Part shown: in pieces, positions 1 to 8,564 of the stretch
Position numbering within the stretch: position 1 is the first letter of the stretch
How the letters are laid out: each line of letters starts with the position of its first letter
NCBI GenBank assembly: GCA_964371195.1
Contig: CAYJLD010000004.1
Coordinates: 1-49,499, forward strand
Direction: 5' to 3'
Source of the DNA: CAYJAD01 sp964371195
GTDB taxonomy: Bacteria > Desulfobacterota > Desulfovibrionia > Desulfovibrionales > Desulfovibrionaceae
DNA: 49,499 nucleotides
Program-made: the position numbers and the translations under genes
The notes under the pieces: model-generated
Database searches by the model: none
What the model was told of the DNA's origin: nothing
Seen by the model: the letters and a program-made list of their open reading frames with translations, nothing else

Positions 1-37
1 TTTTTAATTTTTAGTACTAGTATTTAACGTCCCTATA

Positions 38-284
38 TAGTCGGTACTGAAAAACACGTTTCACGCATTTTTCTAAAAAGGTACGCTCGCTCCAAATATC
101 GCTTTGCGAACGCCAGAAGTTAATTCTGGCTTATTTTGCGCCGCCACTCAAAAAAAGGCCCTTTGAGCTTCAAAAATTGCCAGAAATTCGCATTCCATGC
201 TCTTATTTCTGGTAATTTTTTATTACTATTTTCCAATAAAATTATACTATTTTAGAATGTTATTATATTTTTCAGCGTCGACTA
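38..284. mobile_element. MITE-like element family A, copy 1
   Basis: A 247-bp non-coding element. Its ends are imperfect inverted repeats: TAGTCGGTACTGAAAAA at the left and the complement of TAGTCGACGCTGAAAAA at the right (14 of 17 match). The body is nearly identical to 4615-4892 in the same orientation, and a third copy begins at 49444. It contains small hairpins, such as the dyad GCCAGAA/TTCTGGC near 113-135. TATA lies on both sides, so a TA or TATA target duplication is possible but not provable in such AT-rich sequence. There is no transposase inside, so it would have to be moved in trans. It occupies most of the gene-free 1-354 stretch; the rest is AT-rich leader of the next gene. Confidence 0.7.
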
Positions 285-354
285 TATAATATTGCTTAAT
301 AAATCTTTTTATAATAATATTATACTGTAATTATCGTAAAATAAAGGTTAATAA

Positions 355-2184
355 ATGCCAATACGAGCAGGAAAATATATTTGGACTACAGGCTGTATTG
401 AACTTGTTCCTAAAGTTATTTTCGGCACCTCTGAACAAAAGCTTAGGGCCAAGCAGCTAATTCGTTCCATGTTGTATTCATTGCGTGCCGATAGCTTAAC
501 TCAACGTATAAGCATAGATGAACATGCACACTGTATACATGGGGCTGGTTTTGATTTTACAGGCCTACACACTGCTCTTTTAGCGCACTTTGACCCAGAT
601 AATAATATTGACCAAACACTTATTAAACAATGTAAGCATCTAAAAAATTTAGGATATAAAATAATAGTTTGCACTAGTTCTAAACAAAGTGCAAAAAAAG
701 CCTTAGAATGCATGCAAGAATTTGTGCATGCAATCATTTACCGAACTTGTGCCGGATATGACTTTACCAGTTGGAAGGCAGCCTTTGCACTTTTCCCCTC
801 ACTTTGGGATAGCTCAGAATTAATTTTAACTAATGATAGCTATTTTGGTCCGCTATCTTTAAAAGGCACTTGCAATAGTTTTGCACCCATGCACGAGCGC
901 ATGCAAGATTTTGCATGTGATTTTTGGGGTATAAGCTTTAGTTGGCAGCAAGTTCCGCATATACAAAGCTATTATATAGTCCTCAAAACACGAGTTTTAC
1001 AAAGCAAAGCCTTACAAGACTTTTTTGCTGCTGTGCCACTTTGCTCCAAGCGTAAAACAGCCATTAGTCAAGAGCTTTCATTCGCTTTATGGCTAGTTTT
1101 ACATGACTTTAAACCAGCTGCATTTTGCTTTGCCCATGGCTCATCTAAGCAAAATATTAACCCTAGTCTACACGGGCACGAAATAATGCTTAAGCGTGGA
1201 GTTTCATTAATTAAACGAGAAGCTGTGCGTAGCCCACATGGATTTACTACCCTATTAAAATATTCTGCTAATCAGCAAACACAATCAAGCTTAACAACTC
1301 ATGACAATGTACAATTTAATGAAAACTTCTTGCAAATTGAACAATATTTCTTGCGCGTGCAAAAAAACCCCAATACTGAGCGTGGCATTGGACAACATGG
1401 GGCACACTTTCCCCCCCACGTAACAGCTAAATTTCTATTATTAGAATTTAATAATGCTACATATCATGCAGAACCTAGTGCACAACAAAGCATTGCCGTA
1501 TGTTTGCATGTAGCAAGAGTAGATGATTTACTTGCAATCAAGCAATTACAATACCTCCCTAAAAATACAAATATTTATGCTTTTGTTCATCAACATCATG
1601 AGCTATTGCCTAAAGCCTTAGTCACGCACAATATTAAAATATTACCCAGCAAGGATGCACCCTTAATCGCCTTACTTTGCCATGCACACTTACTTGAGCA
1701 GCATTCTTTAATTTTGCAATTACATATTAACAATCTAAGCTTACCAGAGCTAGCTTCTAGTGGTTTTGAAAAAACTATTTGTAAGCGTTGGGAAAGTCAT
1801 ATTTATGCTAGCTTACTGGGCAATGAAGGGAGAATAAAAAATATAATACAAAGCTTTATGCAAAATACTAAGCTTGGTTGCATTGCTCCAGTTCTCTACC
1901 CAGCTTTTGCACGCACCACTCAGAATGAGCATGCTAATATGCTGCAATATATGGCCAAAAAACTTGGCTTTGAACTTAATCCTAATATAGCCATAGATTA
2001 TCCATTGGGGGCTATGTTTTGGGCTAGCATGGATATGTTAAAACCACTGGTAAAATTATATCATGAACATGGTGAACAGTTACAAGCAAGCTATTCTAGC
2101 AAGCAATTGAATATTGCCCTTGAAAAGATGGTCTTTATGAGTTGTGCTTTGCAAGATATGCAGTGGAGCAGGATTGGCCCATAG
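355..2184 (+). CDS. RgpF-like (rhamnan synthesis protein F family) glycan biosynthesis protein
   Basis: A 609-residue soluble protein, probably involved in making a cell-surface polysaccharide. The RgpF-family features seen are a Rossmann-like strand (about 96-104, GYKIIVCTS), a block around residues 155-210 with NDSYFGP, DFWGISFS and an HIQSYYIVL motif, and a C-terminal block near 490-609 with YPLGAMFWASMDMLKPL, resembling the family's aromatic-rich GxMFW signature. The middle (about 290-440) is not recognisable. The start is supported by AAAGG shortly upstream. The gene stands alone, with no other glycan genes adjacent, and sits between family A repeat copies, which suggests acquisition or rearrangement. 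The exact sugar or acceptor cannot be told. Family call moderately sure; function is inference. Confidence 0.6.
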   Translation: MPIRAGKYIWTTGCIELVPKVIFGTSEQKLRAKQLIRSMLYSLRADSLTQRISIDEHAHCIHGAGFDFTGLHTALLAHFDPDNNIDQTLIKQCKHLKNLGYKIIVCTSSKQSAKKALECMQEFVHAIIYRTCAGYDFTSWKAAFALFPSLWDSSELILTNDSYFGPLSLKGTCNSFAPMHERMQDFACDFWGISFSWQQVPHIQSYYIVLKTRVLQSKALQDFFAAVPLCSKRKTAISQELSFALWLVLHDFKPAAFCFAHGSSKQNINPSLHGHEIMLKRGVSLIKREAVRSPHGFTTLLKYSANQQTQSSLTTHDNVQFNENFLQIEQYFLRVQKNPNTERGIGQHGAHFPPHVTAKFLLLEFNNATYHAEPSAQQSIAVCLHVARVDDLLAIKQLQYLPKNTNIYAFVHQHHELLPKALVTHNIKILPSKDAPLIALLCHAHLLEQHSLILQLHINNLSLPELASSGFEKTICKRWESHIYASLLGNEGRIKNIIQSFMQNTKLGCIAPVLYPAFARTTQNEHANMLQYMAKKLGFELNPNIAIDYPLGAMFWASMDMLKPLVKLYHEHGEQLQASYSSKQLNIALEKMVFMSCALQDMQWSRIGP

Positions 2185-2193
2185 CATAATTTT

Positions 2194-3426
2194 TTAAGCA
2201 CTTTGAAATAAAAATAAATTCATCCAAGTAATAACTAAAATTGAACCAATAACAGTTATTAAAAATCTTGCAACTTGCATGGTAAAAACAATGGTGCAAG
2301 CAGCTCTTGGTGAAAAAATACCTAATGCTGTTGGAAGGTTGCGCCTTAGTGTGCGTATTGGATTTCCTATGGCACTTGCTACCAGCATAGCAAGTAAAAT
2401 CTGTGAATTATGCACTAAGCCCTCAGCATAAAGATTGGCAGATACTCCTGCTGATTGCACTAAACCACCAATTTGAGCAATAATAATTGAAACAGACTCC
2501 GCCGGAAAATACTTAGCAACTTCAGCAGGTATATATTGCTCCCAAAAGTTAAAGGCCCCACTTTTAATAAGCCACTCCATGGCAAGCATTAAGGGTATGG
2601 TTATATATGTCATTCTAAACAAAAGAGAGCATGCCCTTACCACTCCAAGTTTTATTGAACTTTGCCAATTTAAAACTTGCTTTTTATCTGTAAACGCTTC
2701 GCCTTGCCACTTATCAACACTTACAAAACGTAGCCTATAGCGATTAATGCTAAAAGCTATTACTATAACTAAAAATCCACCAAATAGCTGTACAAAAAAA
2801 TATAACAAACCCGGCAAGCCAATAATTGCAACTACAGGATATAGCACGCGTATAGAATGTGAAAAATGCGCAAGATAACTATTTGCCATACCACCTGTTA
2901 TGAGCACAGAATTTGAAATTTCACCCTGCGAATGACTACTTACCAAGATAGCATTGGCACTGGCATTGGAATATAATGCCACAGGCATACTTATACCAAC
3001 CACTTGAGGCAAACGTGCTGCCATGGTAATTCTGCGCAAAAATGAAGCAAAAAAAATATGCCATGAACGAGCTTCCATAAGCCCTGCCAAAAATGCAGCT
3101 ATGGCCACAAGGCCAAATAAGCGCGTAAAACTTTTAATTTTTTTAATTATTTTGTGAGTATTACTAACTTCTTCGCTGGCCTTAGGTGGCTTATCTTGTT
3201 GAAGCTTAGGTGGGTTTATATCTGTTTTTGAGGGGGACTTTTTATCAGCATCAAGCAATTGCATGCTTTTTGTTGTTTCATCATAAGTCCATTTGTTTTT
3301 TTGGCTTGAGGGCATATTAATTATTAAACATGCTGAAACCACAAGGGCCAGTAAAAAAAAACATACTTTTATGGGCTGTTGCCAAGGGTATTTTTTATTA
3401 TGAGATTTTTTTGCTGTATTTACCAT
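2194..3426 (-). CDS. Gate-domain (nucleoside-recognition-like) multi-pass membrane protein, candidate B12/cobalt-linked transporter
   Basis: A 410-residue membrane protein. One N-terminal membrane segment (about 20-37) is followed by a charged linker, then two blocks of hydrophobic helices. The polar-residue-rich stretches SNASANAILVSSHSQGEISNSVLITGGMANS-like (about 155-190) and GGLVQSAGVSANLYAEG resemble the 'nucleoside recognition' Gate fold found in FeoB-type and other transporters. I chose the start at 3426 rather than an in-frame ATG at 3468, because the upstream ATG lies inside a terminator hairpin. It follows the riboswitch-controlled cbiK on the same strand, separated by that hairpin, so it may be expressed by readthrough. 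A role moving cobalt or a tetrapyrrole is inference from position only; no family member of known substrate is recognised. Confidence 0.55.
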   Translation of the reverse strand: MVNTAKKSHNKKYPWQQPIKVCFFLLALVVSACLIINMPSSQKNKWTYDETTKSMQLLDADKKSPSKTDINPPKLQQDKPPKASEEVSNTHKIIKKIKSFTRLFGLVAIAAFLAGLMEARSWHIFFASFLRRITMAARLPQVVGISMPVALYSNASANAILVSSHSQGEISNSVLITGGMANSYLAHFSHSIRVLYPVVAIIGLPGLLYFFVQLFGGFLVIVIAFSINRYRLRFVSVDKWQGEAFTDKKQVLNWQSSIKLGVVRACSLLFRMTYITIPLMLAMEWLIKSGAFNFWEQYIPAEVAKYFPAESVSIIIAQIGGLVQSAGVSANLYAEGLVHNSQILLAMLVASAIGNPIRTLRRNLPTALGIFSPRAACTIVFTMQVARFLITVIGSILVITWMNLFLFQSA

Positions 3427-3451
3427 AAGAAGCACATAGCGTTTTATGCAT

Positions 3452-3486
3452 AAAAAGGCTTTGCACAAAAGTCCAAAGCCTTTTTA
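3452..3486 (-). terminator. Hairpin terminator after cbiK
   Basis: Stem AAAAAGGCTTTG / CAAAGCCTTTTT (12 bp, 10-nt loop) lies just past the cbiK stop. A-tracts and T-tracts on both sides let it work in either direction. It lies between cbiK and the membrane-protein gene, so it probably sets their relative expression. Confidence 0.75.
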
Positions 3487-3493
3487 TTAAATA

Positions 3494-4393
3494 TTAATGC
3501 GAACCTAATATGGTTCCATCCATGATATTATCATAGCTATTTTCTGTATGTTGAACAAAAATATCCTGAATTGCCTTATTATGACCCATACCCTCGACTA
3601 TGGCCTCAACTTCATAACCATTTTTTAATAAAATACTTTTCCATGAGTCAGCTTCCGAACCTGCCATATCATTCTTTGCATGGTCTCCGGCCACAATCAT
3701 AAATGGCTTTAGCCAAACCTTTTTAACATTTTGTGCTTTAAGTATCGGCAACAAGCGCTCAAAGGGTAAGGCCCCTTCTACATTAGCAAGCCAAATAAAT
3801 GCATCCTTACTTTGCATTTCATTATTAACAGCCTTAAGTAAAATATCGCCAGTACCCCTATTATTACCATGCCCCATAAAAATTACAGCTTCACTAGCTT
3901 TGCGCTCTTTTGGTAAATCATTAATAACAGCTGCAACGGTCTTTTCTAAATCATGTTCAGACATTAAAAGAGGATGGCCAAAATATACCGACTCAAAACG
4001 CTTAGGGTATTTTTCCATGGAGCGCGCAATTAACCTATTAATTTTCATGTATTCTTCTGCAGGGGCCACATGCAAGGATTGAATTTCAATGTTCTTATAT
4101 CCTTTTTTTGCCGCTACATCTAAGGCCTCGGTAATGGAGTAGATAGTTTTACCTGCACCTGCTAATTTTTTACGAATAATATTTGATGAATAGGTCATCA
4201 TGGTATGAATTCCGCGTTTTTTATACGCATCTTCAATGGCTTGTAAAGATTTTTGTGCTTCTTGGTCAGATGTACCAAAGGCAAGAAGAATAGTTAAATC
4301 CGCTTTAGGACGGCTAAGCTCAGCCGCATTAACTAAAACAATACTTTGGGCCAATAATAAAAGGCACGCAACAAAACATAAGGCTCTTTTCAT
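3494..4393 (-). CDS. cbiK: Exported CbiK-type sirohydrochlorin chelatase
   Basis: A 299-residue protein of the CbiK family, which inserts cobalt (or iron) into sirohydrochlorin. The mature part has LTILLAFGTSDQEA at the start, SLHVAPAEEY near residues 107-115, MGHGNNRGTGD (His175) and VAGDHAKNDM (His238); the two histidines match the metal-handling pair of class II chelatases. Residues 1-23 (MKRALCFVACLLLLAQSIVLVNA) form a clear cleavable signal peptide, so it should be periplasmic, like CbiK-P of Desulfovibrio vulgaris. The start at 4393 has GGA six bases upstream; a longer ORF start would spoil the signal peptide. The leader carries a cobalamin riboswitch. What a periplasmic chelatase does is unsettled in the family; heme binding or metal shuttling is possible. 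Confidence 0.88.
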   Translation of the reverse strand: MKRALCFVACLLLLAQSIVLVNAAELSRPKADLTILLAFGTSDQEAQKSLQAIEDAYKKRGIHTMMTYSSNIIRKKLAGAGKTIYSITEALDVAAKKGYKNIEIQSLHVAPAEEYMKINRLIARSMEKYPKRFESVYFGHPLLMSEHDLEKTVAAVINDLPKERKASEAVIFMGHGNNRGTGDILLKAVNNEMQSKDAFIWLANVEGALPFERLLPILKAQNVKKVWLKPFMIVAGDHAKNDMAGSEADSWKSILLKNGYEVEAIVEGMGHNKAIQDIFVQHTENSYDNIMDGTILGSH

Positions 4394-4426
4394 AATACAT
4401 CCTTTACCCAATTCCACGTGGGTTAC

Positions 4427-4580
4427 GGTTATATATAATAGGCTGGTTTACCGGCTCAAGCGTCGTCCTCCTTCACCCCTTCTCATGATAAAGTCACAAT
4501 GGTTATGGTGAATTTGTCTTCTTTCACGGTTGCGGGTCAGCTTTTTTACTTCCCAATTATTCCTAAATAGGACACCTATT
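4427..4580 (-). promoter_or_regulatory. Cobalamin (B12) riboswitch
   Basis: Read on the minus strand, the leader of cbiK holds the conserved parts of the cobalamin aptamer in order: GGTGTCC, then AATAATTGGGAAGT, then CTGACCCGCAACCGTGA, then GAGCCGGTAAACCAGCC (the B12 box equivalent), ending about 45 bases before the start codon. The spacing and order fit the RNA family. AACCCACGTGGAATTGGGTAA sits between the aptamer and the start, where CCCA can pair with TGGG, a plausible switching helix near the ribosome-binding site. Expected action: repression of cbiK when B12 is abundant. Covariance search was not possible here. Confidence 0.85.
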
Positions 4581-4614
4581 ATTTGGTTATTATTTTTATA
4601 TATTCCTCATTCTT

Positions 4615-4892
4615 TAGTCGGTTCTGAAAAACGCGTTTCACGCATTTTTCTAAAAAGGCACGCTCCAAATATCGCTTTGCGAACGCCAGAAGTTAATTCT
4701 GGCTTATTTTACACGGCGCAAAAATTTCTTTGCAGAAAATTTTGATAGCCGCCACTCAAAAAAGCCCCTTTGAGCTTCAAAAATTGCCAAAAATTCACAT
4801 TCCATGCTCTTATTTCTGGTAATTTTTTTATTACTATTTTCCAATAAAATTCTACTATTTTAGAATGTTATTATACTTTTCAGCGTCGACTA
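4615..4892. mobile_element. MITE-like element family A, copy 2
   Basis: A 278-bp direct-orientation copy of the element at 38-284. The same ends are seen (TAGTCGGTTCTGAAAAA ... CAGCGTCGACTA). It differs by scattered substitutions and by about 35 extra bases (roughly 4712-4747) in the middle, which copy 1 lacks. No obvious target duplication is visible. Together with the riboswitch it fills much of the 4394-5236 gene-free stretch. Confidence 0.7.
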
Positions 4893-5160
4893 TTTAATAA
4901 TTAGAATTAAGTACCGTTACTCACACTATGGTACATGGGACATCATGTCAATAGCATGGGCATTGATTATCGATAAAGAAAATATTAAACATGCATTAAG
5001 AACAAATATACTTTTATCCGTATACATATTTTATCACTTACTTAATATTGAGGTCAAATCTTATTTATTAAAAAATAACGCTGAATAATTTATCATTCGA
5101 AGTTTTTAAATGCTTTGATTTAGATATAATGCTAGCAATAATCAAGATGTGGTTTAATAG
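4893..5160. other. Non-coding or degraded stretch
   Basis: AT-rich sequence between the family A element and the iorB terminator. The only open frame is 47 codons (4945-5088, plus strand, starting MSIAWALIIDKENIKH), with no good ribosome-binding site and no recognisable relative. It could be the remnant of a lost gene; nothing else is seen. Confidence 0.35.
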
Positions 5161-5162
5161 CT

Positions 5163-5200
5163 AAAAAAAGCTCCTGCACATTAATACAGGAGCTTTTTAA
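5163..5200 (-). terminator. Terminator of iorAB
   Basis: Stem AAAAAGCTCCTG / CAGGAGCTTTTT (12 bp, 10-nt loop), flanked by A and T tracts, placed 37 bases beyond the iorB stop. It is a strong intrinsic terminator that works on either strand. Confidence 0.85.
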
Positions 5201-5236
5201 AAATGAATTGTAAATCAATTAGACAATATATAAGGC

Positions 5237-5827
5237 TTAGCTAATTGCCTTTAGTCCCAATTCTAAAGCTTTAATATTAGAGTCTACGATTTTTGGTGGC
5301 AAATACTTGCGTATACCTGCCTCAATGGCATCTACACCAAAAGGCAAGAGTTTTGCCGCACACACAGCACCAAGTAAAACCGTATTTCCACTTTGTACTG
5401 AACCTGCTTCTAAACCTAAGCTACGACAAGCAATAAAATGTGCCTTATTAGTTTTTGCAAGAATGGCATTTTTAATGCTATCTAAATCCGGATAAGTATC
5501 CTTACCAAGGCAAACATTTACCGGCGGTAGAGGATCAATACTACTAAAGACAGTACCACCATTTGCTAGATAGGAAAGACCGCGCAAAGTTTCTAATGGT
5601 TCAAATCCAAGCACAAGATCAGCCTCGCCAAGACCAAGCTTTGGGGATTGCCAACCACCAAGTAATACCACGGATTCCACAACACCACCGCGCTGAGCCA
5701 TGCCATGTACTTCACCAGCCACAACTTCTAAACCACAATCAAGGGCAACACGGGCCAGTAAGGTAGTTGCAGTGAGAGTTCCTTGGCCTCCAACACCAGT
5801 CATATATATACGTAGTCGATTACTCAT
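5237..5827 (-). CDS. iorB: Indolepyruvate:ferredoxin oxidoreductase, beta subunit
   Basis: A 196-residue subunit of the enzyme that oxidatively decarboxylates aryl-pyruvates (from aromatic amino acids) to aryl-acetyl-CoA, passing electrons to ferredoxin. It matches the gamma-type domain of 2-oxoacid:ferredoxin oxidoreductases: MTGVGGQGTLTATTLLA near the start, then EVHGMAQRGGVVESVVLLG, the family's most conserved stretch. The start at 5827 is one base past the iorA stop, with GGAAAGG upstream, so the two are translated together; an upstream in-frame extension overlaps iorA and is rejected. Cytoplasmic, working as a complex with IorA. Family call is firm; the exact 2-oxoacid substrate is inferred from the subunit type. 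Confidence 0.9.
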   Translation of the reverse strand: MSNRLRIYMTGVGGQGTLTATTLLARVALDCGLEVVAGEVHGMAQRGGVVESVVLLGGWQSPKLGLGEADLVLGFEPLETLRGLSYLANGGTVFSSIDPLPPVNVCLGKDTYPDLDSIKNAILAKTNKAHFIACRSLGLEAGSVQSGNTVLLGAVCAAKLLPFGVDAIEAGIRKYLPPKIVDSNIKALELGLKAIS

Positions 5828-5828
5828 A

Positions 5829-7676
5829 TTACACCTTTCCTCTGGCCTTTGCTTTAAATGCCTTAGGGGCAACTTGCAAACAAACCATACACCCAGTACA
5901 TAGTGTGGCATCAACAGAAATACCACTATCATCACGCACAAAGGCCGGACAAGCAAGTTTTTCTACACATTGGGCGGCAACTTCATTTTGTTCTGCAACA
6001 TACGACACTTGCCCCATATTTTTCTTCAGGGTACGCCTTGCATAAAGCACACATGGTTCTTCAGCAATAAGCACACGCACACCACTTTGAGCCTTAAGTT
6101 CTTCTAATGCCTTCATGGTGCTACGTATATTATAGGCTTTTGTTTTAGCAAGTTGTGTCACCCCAAGCCCACGTACAACAGACTCAATGTCAAGATGTAA
6201 GGAATCATCACCCAATACATCCTGCATCATACCAGGGTTGGGTTGATGACCGGTCATAGCTGTGGTACCATTATCAAGTATAATGAGTAAAATATCATGC
6301 TTATTAAATACAGCATTAACAAGGCCATTAATACCTGTATGGAAGAAGGTGGAGTCACCAATAAAACCAATAACAGGCTTTGATGAAACACTTGCAAAAC
6401 CACATCCAGCAGAAACCGATGCTCCCATGCAAACTAAGAAATCAGCCATGCGTAAAGGAGGTAATAAGCCAAGGGTATAACAGCCTATATCACTGGCATA
6501 TATGGCATCATCGCCAAATACTTCACGTACAGCATAATACACAGCACGATGTGAACAGCCTGGGCATAGGTTTGGTGGCCTTATAGCTAAGGGGATATTA
6601 TGATTTTCAACATCATTAGTGGCAATATTTTCACCAAAAAGGCGTGCAAACTTTTGGGTAACAAGCCCAGTTGAGTATTCACCTTGTACGGTTAAAATAT
6701 CATCCTTACCTTCAATATCAACATCAATATTAAGACGCTGAGCAAGAGCGCGAATATCATTTTCAAGTAAGAGCGCACCCTCTTCAAGCACCAATATTTT
6801 TTTATGCTTTTTTAAGAAGTTTGCAATTGCATTTTCTGGTAAGGGCCAAGTCATTCCTAGCTCTAAAATATCTACTTTGTCAGCCCAGTTACCTGTATAT
6901 AGCGCATCATGCATATATGCTCTGGCTATACCACTGGCTATTACACCAAGACTTGCATTTTCACCCTTTTGCTCAATGCAATATTTTTCGCTAATGCTCA
7001 TGGCTTCTTGAAGCTTTTGCTCAAGCACAATATGGCGCGCTCTGGCTACAGCAGGCACAGGTACAAAACGCTGCGGACAACGTTCAAAATCTTTAATCTC
7101 AGCAGGATTTGGTAATGAACCAAGGGTTACAGCACCACGTTGATGATTAAGGCGAGTGGTGGTGCGCAATAAAACAGGCTGCTCCATTTCACGTGCAAGC
7201 AAGAGTGCATCCTTAGTCATATCTTTTGCTTGCGCTGCAGTTGATGGCTCAAAACAGGGCATACCAGCAAGTCTTGCATAATGGCGGTTATCTTGCTCAT
7301 TTTGGCTTGAGTGACAGCCTGGATCATCAGCAGATAATAATAGTAAACCACCTGGTAAGCCAGTATATGTTGTGGTTAATAGTGGGTCTGCAGCAACATT
7401 AACACCCACATGCTTCATGGTCACAAGGGTAAGTGCACCAGCTAGTGCGGCACCAGATCCTACTTCAAGAGCCACCTTTTCATTAACAGAGTATTCCATA
7501 CGATAGCGTTCTTTACCATTAATACGCCTAAAAGTATCCGGAACTTCTGATGATGGAGTACCAGGATAACAAGTAACAACGTTAACTCCGGCCTCTAAAG
7601 CACCCCTAACAATAGCTTCATTACCAAGTAAGAGATGGGTACTACCCGGATTTTGCTGCAATAGTGGATGACTCAT
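5829..7676 (-). CDS. iorA: Indolepyruvate:ferredoxin oxidoreductase, alpha subunit
   Basis: A 615-residue thiamine-diphosphate subunit partnering IorB. The N-terminal pyrimidine-binding part includes LLLGNEAIVRGALEAGVNVVTCYPGTPSSEV; the C-terminal TPP-binding part shows NLCPGCSHRAVYYAV, then GDSTFFHTG and LDNGTTAMTGHQPNPG. Length is typical. The tail should hold ferredoxin-like clusters, but here it is reduced: CTGCMVC (Cys593, 596, 599) is followed by QVAP instead of the usual cysteine-proline, and the first cluster motif is reduced to a single CP. At best an incomplete cluster remains unless another cysteine serves. It follows a TPR-protein gene on the same strand after about 100 bases and is directly followed by iorB. 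Confidence 0.92.
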   Translation of the reverse strand: MSHPLLQQNPGSTHLLLGNEAIVRGALEAGVNVVTCYPGTPSSEVPDTFRRINGKERYRMEYSVNEKVALEVGSGAALAGALTLVTMKHVGVNVAADPLLTTTYTGLPGGLLLLSADDPGCHSSQNEQDNRHYARLAGMPCFEPSTAAQAKDMTKDALLLAREMEQPVLLRTTTRLNHQRGAVTLGSLPNPAEIKDFERCPQRFVPVPAVARARHIVLEQKLQEAMSISEKYCIEQKGENASLGVIASGIARAYMHDALYTGNWADKVDILELGMTWPLPENAIANFLKKHKKILVLEEGALLLENDIRALAQRLNIDVDIEGKDDILTVQGEYSTGLVTQKFARLFGENIATNDVENHNIPLAIRPPNLCPGCSHRAVYYAVREVFGDDAIYASDIGCYTLGLLPPLRMADFLVCMGASVSAGCGFASVSSKPVIGFIGDSTFFHTGINGLVNAVFNKHDILLIILDNGTTAMTGHQPNPGMMQDVLGDDSLHLDIESVVRGLGVTQLAKTKAYNIRSTMKALEELKAQSGVRVLIAEEPCVLYARRTLKKNMGQVSYVAEQNEVAAQCVEKLACPAFVRDDSGISVDATLCTGCMVCLQVAPKAFKAKARGKV

Positions 7677-7736
7677 GCAGTCTCCTTTAAGAAATTTGTT
7701 AGTCGTTAGATGACAACTAATTTTTGAAATTGATTA

Positions 7737-7758
7737 AGGTCACCCAATGTGACCTTTT
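7737..7758. terminator. Hairpin between the TPR-protein gene and iorA
   Basis: Perfect stem AAGGTCAC / GTGACCTT with a 4-base loop, followed by TTCT on the plus strand. On the minus strand (the direction of the genes) the T-tract is poor, so it may only attenuate transcription into iorAB. Confidence 0.4.
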
Positions 7759-7778
7759 CTAAAAAATTTTAAATTATT

Positions 7779-8543
7779 TTAATTTTCGGGTTTAGTAGAT
7801 GGAGCATCCTTACCAACAGTACGTGCCCTATAACGGAAAAATCTTCCTTCAGGGCCAGGACTAGCTTGAGCCATAGCCTCAAAAGTTTGTTTGGCTTTTG
7901 CAATATCGCCCACTTGTATCGCTGCTTCTGCAAGAGCTTGTTGGATAACAATTCTTTGCGCGGTTGAAGCTTTATTAACAATGGATTCAAAAACACTAAG
8001 AGCATCCTTAGGCTTGTTTGCAAGCAACAAAGCTTGTCCTTGATTAAGGGCTGCCAAAAGTCCTAATGCTCCATTTGAATCAAGGCTTGCTAATACTCCA
8101 AAATATGTGGCAGCTTTATCATAATTTTTAAGCTCCATGGCAGTTTCGGCCATGGTTAGTTGTATACCACCTTGCATAGAGCTAGGCGCAGTTTTAATAA
8201 AAGCCTCTAAAGCAGAGATACGCTCTTCTCCTTGCTTGGATAGAACTATTTGACTAAGATTTGCTTGGGCATCTTGCAATTTGCTCTCAGCATACCAATT
8301 ATATCCTCCAACTCCACCCAAAATTAATACAAATAAAGCTAAAACAGCCATAATTAGCATGGCATGTTTTAAAATAAATTGTAATAATGGTGTTGCTTCA
8401 CTAGAAATTTCAGACTGTAAATCGTTAAGAAGGTGTGGATTTAGAGGTCCTTGCCCACCGCCCATAGAACCTAATGGACCTTGACTTGGCATTTGCTCAT
8501 GATCTTGTGTTCCCTTAGGGGCATTTGCTCTTTTTGAAGACAT
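7779..8543 (-). CDS. Membrane-anchored TPR protein (YfgM-like)
   Basis: A 254-residue protein with a polar, glycine/proline-rich N-terminus (1-55), one membrane segment (about 61-85, rich in Leu/Val/Ile) and a tail of TPR-type helical repeats such as MELKNYDKAATYFGVLASLDS and LLANKPKDALSVFESIV. This is the layout of YfgM/TPR_21 proteins, which sit in the inner membrane and act in periplasmic chaperone networks. The start at 8543 has AGGAG eight bases upstream, better than an ATG 21 bases earlier. It ends about 100 bases before iorA; a shared transcript is possible but function with iorAB is not implied. Client proteins cannot be told. Confidence 0.65.
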   Translation of the reverse strand: MSSKRANAPKGTQDHEQMPSQGPLGSMGGGQGPLNPHLLNDLQSEISSEATPLLQFILKHAMLIMAVLALFVLILGGVGGYNWYAESKLQDAQANLSQIVLSKQGEERISALEAFIKTAPSSMQGGIQLTMAETAMELKNYDKAATYFGVLASLDSNGALGLLAALNQGQALLLANKPKDALSVFESIVNKASTAQRIVIQQALAEAAIQVGDIAKAKQTFEAMAQASPGPEGRFFRYRARTVGKDAPSTKPEN

Positions 8544-8564
8544 ATACAAAACTCCTGAATACAA

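Noticed and set aside
4530..4745. 71-codon plus-strand frame over the riboswitch and repeat A
   Set aside because: It lies across a structured RNA and a repeat, both non-coding; the same repeat at 38-284 does not keep the frame open.
4945..5088. 47-codon open frame in the degraded stretch
   Set aside because: No ribosome site and no recognisable family; kept only as a note in the gap description.
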